Part shown: positions 45,712 to 57,097 of the stretch, piece after piece
Layout of the letters: the number at the start of each line of letters is the position of its first letter
Numbering within the stretch: position 1 is the stretch's first letter
NCBI RefSeq assembly: GCF_003576645.1
Contig: NC_044924.1
Span: forward strand, 26,489,740-26,553,739
Length of the DNA stretch: 64,000 bases
Source of the DNA: Ipomoea triloba
Taxonomy: Eukaryota > Streptophyta > Magnoliopsida > Solanales > Convolvulaceae
Reading direction: 5' to 3'
The notes under the pieces: model-generated
Databases searched by the model: none
What the model saw: only the letters and a program-made list of their open reading frames with translations
Told to the model about the DNA's origin: nothing
Made by a program: the position numbers and the translations under genes

Positions 45712-48474
45712 ATGGAAACCAAGTTAGTAGAGCGGTTGGAATCAGTGGCGGACCGTCTGGAGGCGCTGTGTTCCGGCGGATTCCAGGCGTCGAGGTCGCT
45801 GAATGTAGACGGATATGCAGCGACGGATCCGTCGATAGTTGTATTCGACGGTCTGATTTCACAGTACATCGGGGCGATTACCAGCGCGGCGGAGAAGATT
45901 GGAGGACAAGTTTTGGATGCATCCATGATCTTAGAGGAAGCATTTTTTGTTGAAAAGCAGCTTCTGATCAAAGTCAAGGAAACTCAGGTTAATTTATTCT
46001 AATTAAATCCATAGATCAACTTGTTGTTCCATACTTGGTGGAAATTTTTGAATTAATTTGAAAATCGCAGTTCCTCCATTTCATTTTCATGTTGAGATCA
46101 TGCTATGTGTCCTGTTCAGTTATCGATAAATTTGTTTAGATCTTACACTCACATTATGTATGGATTACCTAGAAACCCGATATGAAAAGTATGCCAGAAT
46201 TTTTGAAGCCCTTGAACGAAGTAATTATGAAGGCTTCATCAATGACAGAGGGGAGTAAATCTGATTTCTCCAACCACTTGAAGGCCACAGCTGAAAGTCT
46301 AACAGCCCTGGCATGGATTGCTTACACAGGAAAAGAGTGCGGTGAGACACATCCAAGCTTTGTATCTCACTTGTTAATAAGTATGTATATGCAAACTGGT
46401 TACTTATGTCACAGTTGTTCATAGGTATGAGCATGCCCACTGCTCATGTGGAAGAAAGCTGGCAGACAGCTGAATTTTACTCCAACAAGGTACAATGGTT
46501 TAGACATTTTGTATTCTTTAACTTTTTTTTCTTTGGGTGCCAATTTTAGTTCTTAACTGGGATTGAATTTGGCAAAAAATTGAAATCAACGATATTATTA
46601 GGTCAAATTAAAAAAAATAGGACTAAATGGGGAAATGCAAAACTTGGGTATTTTATTGATGCTTTACATGATCATCATTTTGGCCAACTACTTTTTCAGA
46701 GTGAGATGAAGCCATTTCTATTTCTAATTCCTGAACCAATTTTCATTGCATCATAGATTCTTGTGGACTATAAAAACAATGATCCCAATCACATTGAGTG
46801 GGCAAAAGCTTTGAAGGAGCTTTATGTACCTGGCTTGAGAGATTATGTGAAAAGTCACTACCCATTGGGTCCTGTATGGAATGCTACAGGGAAGCATTTT
46901 GTATCTGCACCTCCAGCTCCATCTTCACTTTTCACGTCTGGATCTCATCAGTCTTCATCAACAAATTCAAAGGGAATGTCTGCTGTTTTTGCAGAAATAA
47001 ATTCTGGAAAGCCGGTAACATCCGGTAATTTTTGTTCTTGGCAGCTTCTTTTTTATTTGATCTCAGTTTTATGTTGTAATCTTTGTTTTCTTTCTAGTCT
47101 AGGTTTGAGAAAGGTAACAGATGATATGAAATCAAAGAACCGGGCAGATAGAAGTAGCATTGTTGGAGATACTGGGAAGAAAGGCTCTGCTAAGTCAGCA
47201 TTTTCCTCTAGAGCAGGAAATCCAAAACTAGAGCTCCAAATGGGTCGCAAGTAAGCACCTACATTTCCTGATTAATACGTGTTTGATCATTATGAAATTT
47301 GTGAAATGTGTTTCTTGCAGATGGGTGGTTGAGTATCAAATTGACGAGAAGAATTTGGTTATTGATGATTGTGATCCCAAGCAGTCTGTATATGCCTTTG
47401 GGTGCAAAGGTTCTGTTCTGCAGATCCAAGGTAACTTTTGCTTCTGGCAAAGTAAAGTCTGATCTAGTGTCAGCTCGGTTATAAACTGCAGAATAATTCT
47501 TTGTTTTTTTGAGCAATAACTTTGAAAGAGCTAACTTGTGTCAAACGATGATATTTTGCAGGAAAAGTAAACAACATAACCCTTGATAAATGCAGTAAGA
47601 TGGGTGTTTTATTCACGGTGAGTGAGAAACTTTTTGAACATGGAACATGTCCTTTGAATATGAAAAATTAATGGGCTAATTCAAAAACTTCACAGGATGT
47701 TGTGGCAGCTTTTGAGCTTGTTAATTGCAAAGGTATAGAGGTGCAATGTCAGGTATTTTGCTTTTACTCTACTGAAAAGAGCTTTACTATTCTATTCCAT
47801 TGCCATTGACATTGAGAGTTCAGAAGTTAGTATCTGTTCTTCCTCCTTGTTTGTGTTATGGGACATGGGTTTATATTTCTTTGGTTCTACATTGGTTCTT
47901 TAGGGTATTGCACCAACAATTTCAGTGGATAATACATCTGGGGTCCAGTTATACTTGAGTAAAAATTCATTGGAGGCTTCTATTACGACAGCTGAGTCTA
48001 CTGAAATCAACGTTTCAGTGCCTGCTAAAGAAGGGCTTGATTATGATTGGGTATGCTTCTCCTTCCTAGTATACCAAACCTATAAATCCATGTTTAATGC
48101 GATATTTTCTACCCTTATTTCAAAAAGAAAAAGACAATTTCCATCAATTTTAATATTTTCTTTATTGAAGTGTCAGGCAATCCTACCCTATACATAATCT
48201 GATGTGATATGCTTGAGACACTTAATTTTTCTTTTTATTTGAGCTACTCAAATTTCATGGTTTTAGCTGCTACAGCTTAAACCATTAAGCGAAAAAGAGA
48301 CCAAATAAGTTGCAGGGTTGCTACAAATAGTTAAAATGAAAACATTTATATATTGAGAATTTTGTAATTTATGTATATATGCAGGAGGAGCATGCATTGC
48401 CGCAGCAGTTTGCTCATGTGTACAAGGATGGGCAATTTGAAACTGTTCCAGTCACCCACTCCAGTGGTGGTTAA
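45712..48474 (+). CDS. CAP1: Adenylyl cyclase-associated protein (CAP), 10 exons, intact
   Basis: CAP recharges actin monomers by speeding nucleotide exchange and works with cofilin in the cytosol. Exons: 45712-45987, 46173-46341, 46425-46489, 46757-47024, 47103-47250, 47321-47430, 47562-47617, 47696-47752, 47904-48050, 48385-48474. All introns are GT-AG and the total is 1386 nt, giving 461 residues, close to the usual plant length (about 470). The N-terminus has the RLE-type helix (VERLESVADRLEAL), then the helical domain (FLKPLNEVIMKASSMTEG, HVEESWQTAEF, GLRDYVKSHYPLGPVW). A proline/serine linker, a WH2-like LRKVTDDMKSKNR and the C-terminal beta-helix (QSVYAFGCKGSVLQIQGKVN, ISVDNTSGVQLYLS) follow, ending VTHSSGG. 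The ATG at 45712 fits the family; an in-frame ATG at 45568 would add 48 unrelated residues. Intron 4 (78 nt) is in frame without stops, so its retention would be tolerated. Confidence 0.95.
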
Positions 48475-49225
48475 CTGTTAATCGGTGACACTAATTTTGA
48501 CTTGTTAAAACGTTTGATCAAATTCTTTTAATTTGTTATTTATTTCAAATACTCTAGCATATGCACCCCGGCGGGTTATTATTGAATGAGCTTCTCGTGA
48601 AGTTCTCGTTTTCATTTCTTTCTTATATATGCACAAGAATTAAAATTTTGTAATTTTTGAGTTTTAAATATAATTTTATACATTTATTAGTTGTCATAAT
48701 GAGAATTGTTTCTTCTTTCATAATGTTGTTTAGTGTATCAAAACTTTTGCAAAAAGGGAGAAATTTGGAAAGGAAGTTGTAAAGAAAGAAAAATACGGAG
48801 TAATATATCAAACGGAATAAGCTTAAACTAGTATAGGATTAAAAGAAAGAAAAATTAAATTTAATTCCAGTTTACCATCTTAATCAACGCGGTCCATTTG
48901 CGGAAATTCCATGTGGACCCGGCGGCTTCCAGTCAATGTCTCCATTCGCCGTAGAACAATTCTACGAACCCCCCACCATCTGAAAATTGTTCTGAAGACT
49001 GAACCGTGAAGCCATGGACCCCGTTGAGGCCGCGGCTCGCTGAATCAGCCAACGTTCAAAACTCGTTTTTCATTTAAAAAAAAAAAATCGAATTTCAGAT
49101 TTCAGATTCAGATTGTTCGACTCTAAACCCTACAATTCTGTCAGGAGTTTTAGAACTAATCCCTTTGTCTTACTATCAAAATTCGTGCTAAGATGATTTA
49201 AGAGCGGATTTTTCAAAGGAAAAAC
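48475..49225 (+). other. CAP 3' end, AGB1 upstream region, broken AGB1 leader
   Basis: Contains the CAP 3' flank, the 351-bp segment (48561-48911) and GC-richer leader sequence of AGB1. It stops at AAAAAC before N, 6 bases short of the AGB1 ATG. The leader minisatellite has one unit here against three at 51060-51184. Confidence 0.8.
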
Positions 49226-49226
49226 N
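49226..49226. other. Single-N contig join (junction 4)
   Basis: The sequence restarts at the equivalent of 47333 (offset 1894), in the middle of CAP exon 6. Confidence 0.95.
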
Positions 49227-50368
49227 GTATCAAATTGACGAGAAGAATTTGGTTATTGATGATTGTGATCCCAAGCAGTCTGTATATGCCTTTGGGTGCA
49301 AAGGTTCTGTTCTGCAGATCCAAGGTAACTTTTGCTTCTGGCAAAGTAAAGTCTGATCTAGTGTCAGCTCGGTTATAAACTGCAGAATAATTCTTTGTTT
49401 TTTTGAGCAATAACTTTGAAAGAGCTAACTTGTGTCAAACGATGATATTTTGCAGGAAAAGTAAACAACATAACCCTTGATAAATGCAGTAAGATGGGTG
49501 TTTTATTCACGGTGAGTGAGAAACTTTTTGAACATGGAACATGTCCTTTGAATATGAAAAATTAATGGGCTAATTCAAAAACTTCACAGGATGTTGTGGC
49601 AGCTTTTGAGCTTGTTAATTGCAAAGGTATAGAGGTGCAATGTCAGGTATTTTGCTTTTACTCTACTGAAAAGAGCTTTACTATTCTATTCCATTGCCAT
49701 TGACATTGAGAGTTCAGAAGTTAGTATCTGTTCTTCCTCCTTGTTTGTGTTATGGGACATGGGTTTATATTTCTTTGGTTCTACATTGGTTCTTTAGGGT
49801 ATTGCACCAACAATTTCAGTGGATAATACATCTGGGGTCCAGTTATACTTGAGTAAAAATTCATTGGAGGCTTCTATTACGACAGCTGAGTCTACTGAAA
49901 TCAACGTTTCAGTGCCTGCTAAAGAAGGGCTTGATTATGATTGGGTATGCTTCTCCTTCCTAGTATACCAAACCTATAAATCCATGTTTAATGCGATATT
50001 TTCTACCCTTATTTCAAAAAGAAAAAGACAATTTCCATCAATTTTAATATTTTCTTTATTGAAGTGTCAGGCAATCCTACCCTATACATAATCTGATGTG
50101 ATATGCTTGAGACACTTAATTTTTCTTTTTATTTGAGCTACTCAAATTTCATGGTTTTAGCTGCTACAGCTTAAACCATTAAGCGAAAAAGAGACCAAAT
50201 AAGTTGCAGGGTTGCTACAAATAGTTAAAATGAAAACATTTATATATTGAGAATTTTGTAATTTATGTATATATGCAGGAGGAGCATGCATTGCCGCAGC
50301 AGTTTGCTCATGTGTACAAGGATGGGCAATTTGAAACTGTTCCAGTCACCCACTCCAGTGGTGGTTAA
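49227..50368 (+). pseudogene. Repeated CAP 3' half (exon 6 part to exon 10)
   Basis: Matches 47333-48474: exon 6 remainder (49227-49324), exon 7 (49456-49511), exon 8 (49590-49646), exon 9 (49798-49944) and exon 10 (50279-50368), introns included. I saw no substitutions, even in introns. With the N at its start this is best read as the same locus assembled twice, not as a second gene. Confidence 0.9.
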
Positions 50369-50454
50369 CTGTTAATCGGTGACACTAATTTTGACTTGTT
50401 AAAACGTTTGATCAAATTCTTTTAATTTGTTATTTATTTCAAATACTCTAGCAT

Positions 50455-51207
50455 ATGCACCCCGGCGGGTTATTATTGAATGAGCTTCTCGTGAAGTTCT
50501 CGTTTTCATTTCTTTCTTATATATGCACAAGAATTAAAATTTTGTAATTTTTGAGTTTTAAATATAATTTTATACATTTATTAGTTGTCATAATGAGAAT
50601 TGTTTCTTCTTTCATAATGTTGTTTAGTGTATCAAAACTTTTGCAAAAAGGGAGAAATTTGGAAAGGAAGTTGTAAAGAAAGAAAAATACGGAGTAATAT
50701 ATCAAACGGAATAAGCTTAAACTAGTATAGGATTAAAAGAAAGAAAAATTAAATTTAATTCCAGTTTACCATCTTAATCAACGCGGTCCATTTGCGGAAA
50801 TTCCATGTGGACCCGGCGGCTTCCAGTCAATGTCTCCATTCGCCGTAGAACAATTCTACGAACCCCCCACCATCTGAAAATTGTTCTGAAGACTGAACCG
50901 TGAAGCCATGGACCCCGTTGAGGCCGCGGCTCGCTGAATCAGCCAACGTTCAAAACTCGTTTTTCATTTAAAAAAAAAAAATCGAATTTCAGATTTCAGA
51001 TTCAGATTGTTCGACTCTAAACCCTACAATTCTGTCAGGAGTTTTAGAACTAATCCCTTTGTCTTACTATCAAAATTCGTGCTAAGATGATTTAAGAGCG
51101 GTGTCTTACTATCAAAATTCGTGCTAAGATGATTTAAGAGCGGATTTTTCATATCAAAATTCGTGCTAAGATGATTTAAGAGCGGATTTTTCAAAGGAAA
51201 AACAAAA
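50455..51207 (+). promoter_or_regulatory. AGB1 upstream region and 5' leader
   Basis: The 351-bp segment (50455-50805) is followed by GC-richer sequence and a leader with three 42-50 bp repeats containing ATCAAAATTCGTGCTAAGAT (51060-51184), directly before the ATG at 51208. A promoter is presumed here, but no TATA box is convincing. Confidence 0.6.
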
Positions 51208-52437
51208 ATGTCAGTAGCGGAGCTCAAAGAACGGCACATGGCAGCGACGCAGACTGTAAATTCTCTTCGGGAACGATTGAAGGAGAAACGTCTTCTTCTT
51301 CTCGACACCGATGGTTATTTCTCTATTTTTCTAATCTTTTTGTCAATGAACTTTGCTAAAAGTTGAGTTTCTTTTTCCTGGAAATGATTGATGGTTAGTA
51401 TCTGATCGTATCCGTGTTGACTTCATGGCAGTTGCGACGTATGCAAGGTCGCAAGGTAAGACTCCGATCAGCTTCGGCCCTACAGATCTGGTGTGCTGTA
51501 GAAACTTGCAAGGTCACACAGGCAAGGTATAATTCTTTCTCCACTCTATGGGATTTCACCAGCTACTAAAGTTTGCAGAATAAATATTTTAGTACTTCGG
51601 TGTAAGCTTGTGGTTTAATTGATAGTAAATTATTAAAATGTTATCCAGATAGGTAGAAGCTTTTGCTCATTGCTCTGATCAGTCAGATGAGAGAGTTTGA
51701 TTTTCTTGAATGTTTCTGAGTTCCATATTTAGCAACTCTGCAACCAAAGACCAATTGCTTTAGTAGCCTAGCTGCAATGAATTACCCTGCAGGAAAGAGG
51801 GAAAAAAGCAAAGAACCCTAGTTGTAGGGTTTTCTTTTTCTTCTTTTAGCTAAAGATCTTCCTGTATTTCAGAATGGGTAAAGATTAAAATTGTCTAACA
51901 GCATAGAGGTTGCACAGATATGAGATATGTTAGTTTTATTCTTCTTTTTCCCCCTCTCCTTTTTGATAAGTTGAACTTGTCTTAAAAATTTGCTTGACCA
52001 AAATATGCATGCATTTGCTTTATCACTATTTCACATTATAAATTTACTTTTAATACTTGATTGCTCCAATCCCTTAAATCTTTTGGCAGGTGTATTCACT
52101 GGACTGGACTCCTGAAAAAAATCGCATTGTCAGTGCATCTCAAGATGGCAGGTTAATTGTTTGGAATGCTCTTACAAGCCAGAAAACTCATGCGATTAAG
52201 CTACCGTGTGCTTGGGTCATGACCTGTGCCTTCTCTCCAACTGGGCAGTCTGTTGCTTGTGGAGGGCTTGATAGTGTTTGCTCTATTTTCAATTTGAACC
52301 CCCCTCCAGATAGTGATGGAAATTCAACAGTATCAAGAACACTAAGTGGGCATAAGGGTTATGTATCCTCATGCCAGTATGTTCCTAATGAGGATGCTCA
52401 CTTAATAACAAGTTCTGGTGATAAAACATGTGGATAA
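51208..52437 (+). pseudogene. AGB1: G-protein beta subunit (AGB1), first three exons only
   Basis: Exons 51208-51313, 51432-51526 and 52090-52431 have GT-AG introns and matching phases, encoding 181 codons of a protein usually about 377 long. Exon 1 gives the coiled-coil helix that binds G-gamma (MSVAELKERHMAATQTV). Exon 2 has ISFGPTDLVCCRNLQGHTGK. Exon 3 has WD40 blades with VYSLDWTPEKNRIVSASQDG, LIVWNALTSQKTHAIKLP and AHLITSSGDKTC. After the final TGT the expected next blade is missing; instead GGA TAA and about 8 bp lead straight into R2 sequence. The remaining WD40 blades are nowhere in the window, so no complete beta propeller can form. The coding part present has no stops or frameshifts, so the break is recent, or it is another product of misassembly. 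Confidence 0.92.
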
Positions 52438-52445
52438 AACAAGTG

Positions 52446-54812
52446 CTCAACTTAGACAATAAACCAAAATATAAGTCCAAAAATTTAGAATTTTAAACAT
52501 ACACCATAACTTCTCAAATAATCTCAAGGGTCTACCTCAAAATGAACTGAATATTATGAGTTTTATTTTTATTATCTCCCAAAATTGTCTTGAGCCTTAC
52601 AAACAAATATGGTCCTGGATTAATTTTGAAGAAACTATATACTCTATTAAATGCTAAAGAATTTATTTAAATAACAATGCATCACAAGTTAAATGTATTT
52701 GTTCTAATAAAATCCTTAATATTGTTACAACATTTTCATATATATTTTGCACAACCAAATGTTCAATAATTTGAACTTATGAATTTATATGAACAAGTGC
52801 AAAATTAATACTTGTGGAATCTTTAGTTGAGCATCTTAATGATTTTTTTTCTAAATGATCACTCCTATTGATTAAAATATTCTTCTGCGAAATTAATGGT
52901 ATACATACTCATAATTGATTTGACCAACTAAATAATGAAAATATAAGTCCTCACCATTAGTTGGGCGTACTAAATAATTAATATTTGGTTCCAATTATAA
53001 TCCAACTAAATGTATAACTAATGAGGACATAGCTCTCTACCATAGTTGGATATACTAAAATAATAAAATACATCTCTAAAAATCAAGATGAATTTTGGTT
53101 CAAAACATACATTTTATTCCAAAAGAGGTATATCATATATATCATGAAATTTCCTACAGTTAGTCCAAATAACTGAGCAAGTTTCGTGGATGAACTATTA
53201 AATGTTGCTAAATCTAGGAAGTAACTAAATACATGTTTTGTCAATACAAGCCATGAAATTTAGAATTATAGTTGAACTAAATTTATAAATTCTAAAAGAT
53301 TGTGATAAAATTATTATCTAGCGGGTTGAGGAATTTATTGACATAAAATTTGTCTGTGGCTAAAGTTTTAATTCTATTAAATCCAATTAAAGCCCTTGTG
53401 ATAATATTTTATCTCAAACATCAAATAGCCCGAAAAACCTAGTGACATAAAACTTGCCTGTGAGCGAAAGTTTTAATTCAATTAGATTCAACTGAAATTT
53501 TATGATGAAACAATTATTAAATTAAATGAAAAATCAAGTGACATAAAAACTTGCTTGTATACTAAAGTTTTATTCAACAAGCTTCATTACAACCATTGTG
53601 ATAACTAAAAAAAAATAATTAAGAAATCATATTTCTTTTCTTAATCCTTGTGGGCAAATTAAGAAATATGACCTAAAATTTACATCATAAAACTAAACTT
53701 CATGATAGAGATGGAAATTATTTATAGATAATCATATAGTAAATAAATTTATTTAGTTCAATCATCGCTGATAAAATTACTAAACTACATTCCGATACAT
53801 AATTGCCTTTGGGCTAAATTATGATCATAGTCCAGTATTTAATCCTAATTAATTGTACAAATATAACGAAATTGCTTGTGGACTAAATTCCATACAATTA
53901 ATCACAACTTATATGTCTAAAACTTTATGTGATCAAGATAAACCGCTAAATATATAATTTTAACTGATTAAAAATGTTGTGGCTACTCCCCAACCAGATT
54001 AAAATTAAAATATCACTAGACAATTATCAATTCCTTGCATGATCTTTATGTGATGAAACTTAATAGAAATCAGTAAATTAAAGATGCTATGACTATTCTT
54101 TAATGAACTAAAACCAAATCACATTAGCAAAGAATAATTAAAATTTTAACAAACAGATTATACCAGATTGTGATGGAAAAATCAAAATATATAATATTTA
54201 AGGGGACTAATGACACAAGATGTTCTTAAGTCATGACCATAAAATTATTATGGCTCCCCAATTCATATGTACTTAATGTGTAACTGTTTGGGGTATAAGC
54301 CTATAACACTGTAGGATTATACACCATAAATCTGTAAGGTTCACCTATGTATAAAGCTTAAAAAATAGTCGACTAAATTAACGGACGAAATGTACTTAAA
54401 TTCAGACACTACTACAACTAAAGTTTTGCATAAGTCCAACTTAATTATGAACTAATATAATTTCATCCTAAACTATGCATTGCTAAATGCATAATAAAAT
54501 TGTATAATTTAAAACTGAATATTATGCTTAGGAAAAATATGCATCAAATTAAATATTAAACTCATATATTTCAAACAAATTGTATAACTTTAAAAAAATT
54601 AATAAAAACTTTCAAAGTATAGAATTAATATCCAAATGCTAATATGAGTCCAAATCAAAGGGATCCAACATTTTGAATAATGAAAAAATGGATATATACT
54701 ATAAAATTTCAAATTGTAAATCCATGACAAAATGCTTTAATACATCACACCAAATTTTGTGAGAAATAGACTAAATTTACAAATTCTAACTATATCAAGC
54801 CAAAAATATATG

Positions 54813-54813
<1 letters not shown>
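52446..54813 (+). repeat. R2 right arm
   Basis: From ACTTAGACAATAAACC this matches 35607 onward and 62658-63740. It includes degenerate units of about 110 bp with TGACATAAAACTTGCCTGTG and AAAGTTTTAATTCAATTA. Beyond about 53540 there is no second copy in the window. No coding content is seen. Confidence 0.75.

Positions 54814-54895
<82 letters not shown>
54814..54895. repeat. (TA)n microsatellite, about 82 bp
   Basis: A pure TA run. The YIYIYI frame across it is meaningless. Confidence 0.95.
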
Positions 54896-54900
<5 letters not shown>

Positions 54901-55041
54901 CACCGGAATCTAGCCAATCAGGATAGTCTATTTTCCCGCCCAGATTAAACAACGTCGTTTTTTTTTTTTGGAATATTTATATTACCTATTTTAAAATCAT
55001 GTAATCCCGCCTATTTAGTGTCATTTTAGCCTGAATTATAG

Positions 55042-56600
55042 GGTAATGTCCTATGGGTGCTTTCTTCGCCGGACAATGATTTTTAAAATGGATTCCAAAA
55101 TGTTACGGAAAAAATAAACCGGCAAAATAAGAAAAGACGGGTGTAGATGTGGAGTTGTAATAAAAAAGGTAACACTCCTCTTCATGAGGAGTGTTAGCTT
55201 TTATTATTTTTTAACAAGTGCTAATGATTTGTCTAATTATTATTGTGAGTTAAAGATAAGATAGTAACGCAATAATTAATTGATGATTAGTTAGTAACGC
55301 AAGCTAGTAAAAAGAATGAAGAACATAAATGAACACGTTATATAGTAAATAGATAGTTCTAAATGATAGACTTAAAAAATCTACAAATACAAAATCACTT
55401 ACGACAAGGATAATTAATTAATTGTAGAGTAAGGAAGATGACCGTAGTATATTCTTGCGCATCTATCTCGTTTAGAAAGATCGTTGTTTCAGGTGCATTT
55501 AAACCCAACATTTGTAAAGTCATTCAATATTTTTTTTTAAAATTAAAAATAGATCCATTTGTAAATTGGGGTTGTTTCATTCGCTTCATCTTCATTTCAA
55601 CAGTTTGGGGAGTACTCACCATATGGAGTTGTTTCATTCGTTCCATCTTCATTTCAATATCCAAATTATACAACCCCAGCAAGTGCAGTGTACGACCCCA
55701 CCCAACCTGGGTCATCCTATCAACAACCCCAACCTCACATGCATAATTATGAACCTCGTCCTACATACAACAATATGCCTTCGAGCTACCCAATACAGGA
55801 CTTTCACAGAGGAGAGTCATCCGATCAAGGTGGTAGGCAATTGCAATTACCGACAATGGATGAGTTTCTCCCTCAGCCGGTCTAAGAACAACAACGACGG
55901 TAATCAACGAGGCGCGGCCGCCTGACATTATGTGGAACTGGTTCGCGACATTACCACCTTAGGTACAAACATATATGCAATTTCCCTAATTTATATTGCC
56001 ATTGAATTTATTGTTTTTAACATCATTAACTTAACTTGCCGGGAACACCACTAAATTTTTGGATGAAGCAGGTGCTTTATTTTATTTTACAGATGTATAT
56101 TAAATATGTTGAATTGTATTAATTTAAAACCGAAATTTATCGTACAAGTTTTAGCGTTACTATTATCTTTAGCTCACGACAATAATTATTGCACAAGTAT
56201 GATAAAATAATAATTTTATTATCATCAATCCAAATAATTAAAAAAAAATCATACAACTAATCAATTAACCATCTAATCATCAATTAATCATTAATAACTA
56301 ATCATTAATAACTAACTAATAAGTGAAAGCTAATTAATTATATCATTAGAGTAATCATCAACATTCCGTAAAAAATAATAAAAACTAAACTAGTCATTGA
56401 AAGTCAGGTGATCATTAGACAAATCATTAGACAATTGTTAAAAAATAATAAAAGCTAACACTCCTCATGAAGAGGAGTGTTACCTTTTTGACTACAACTC
56501 CACATCTACACCCGTCTTTGCTTATTTTGCCGGTTTATTTTTTTCACAACATTTTGGAATCCAATTCAATTTACCCTGTCCGGCCGGGTAATGATTCATG
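55042..56600. mobile_element. Inverted-repeat element with hairpins in its arms
   Basis: The arms at about 55069-55237 and 56413-56584 are inverted copies (GATTCCAAAATGTT, AAACCGGCAAAATAAG, GACGGGTGTAGATGTGGAGT). Each arm contains the palindrome AACACTCCTC-TTCAT-GAGGAGTGTT in its local orientation. Short direct similarity (GGGTAATG...ATGGG) lies outside both arms. About 170-bp arms suggest a MULE or fold-back element. The interior holds a transposon protein tail. Confidence 0.65.
55570..55970 (+). pseudogene. C-terminal tail of a plant mobile domain/MULE-type protein
   Basis: One frame reads FGEYSPYGVVSF, then a Pro/Gln/Tyr-rich run (DPTQPGSSYQQPQPHMHNYE) and LPTMDEFLPQPV before a TAA at about 55885. 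After two stops the same frame reads RRGR...LCGTGSRHY. TMDEFL and the terminal R-rich CGTG tail resemble the C-termini of plant mobile domain (MAIN-like) or MULE-linked proteins. The globular domain is missing. The assignment is tentative. Confidence 0.4.
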
Positions 56601-57097
56601 GGCTATTGTACACTTAGCAGTCTCATTTCTTTTAGGTGGCGTGTGATTGCAGTTTACTAGGGGTATGGGAGGTTGTTATAATATTTTATTTCTTACAGAC
56701 CTGATTCTACCCTTATAAATACATGCATATTTCTTGACTATTTACAAACACAAAACTTAGAGAAATAGGTTACAAGTTTGAGAGCTTTTCAAAATTTCTG
56801 TGATTAGATTGTGCAAACATTTCAAAACCAGTGGCTGTTTTCTTCTTCATGTTTCCACTATATCTGGCCAATTTATAGTTGGTGTGCAGCTTAATCCATA
56901 GCAAACCAGTAAGGTTATCCGATTGCATTGTGTCCGGAATTATGTAGTTACTAAAAAAAGGTAGAAACAATCATTAGAAGTGAATTCCATGATCAGCATG
57001 TTGGTTATTCATATGTTAGCATGAAATGATTTCTTATCTTTATTCCTTGTATCTAATTCTATCTAATTATGTTTTTCCCTTTGTGTTTTAAATCTAG
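56601..57097. other. Spacer upstream of the OB/Ulp1 remnant, no gene seen
   Basis: A TATA-like CCCTTATAAATACATGC near 56713 is the only notable motif. The minus frame of 66 codons is unsupported. Confidence 0.35.

Noticed and set aside
49227..50368. A second, 5'-truncated CAP gene
   Set aside because: It appears identical to 47333-48474 including introns and begins at an N in mid-exon, so an assembly duplicate is more likely.
54737..54952. Minus-strand frame rich in YIYIYI, and similar frames at 26890 and 12973
   Set aside because: These are translations of (TA)n microsatellites.
56770..56970. Minus-strand 66-codon frame upstream of the OB-fold remnant
   Set aside because: No recognisable domain, no splice or start support, and composition typical of spacer.
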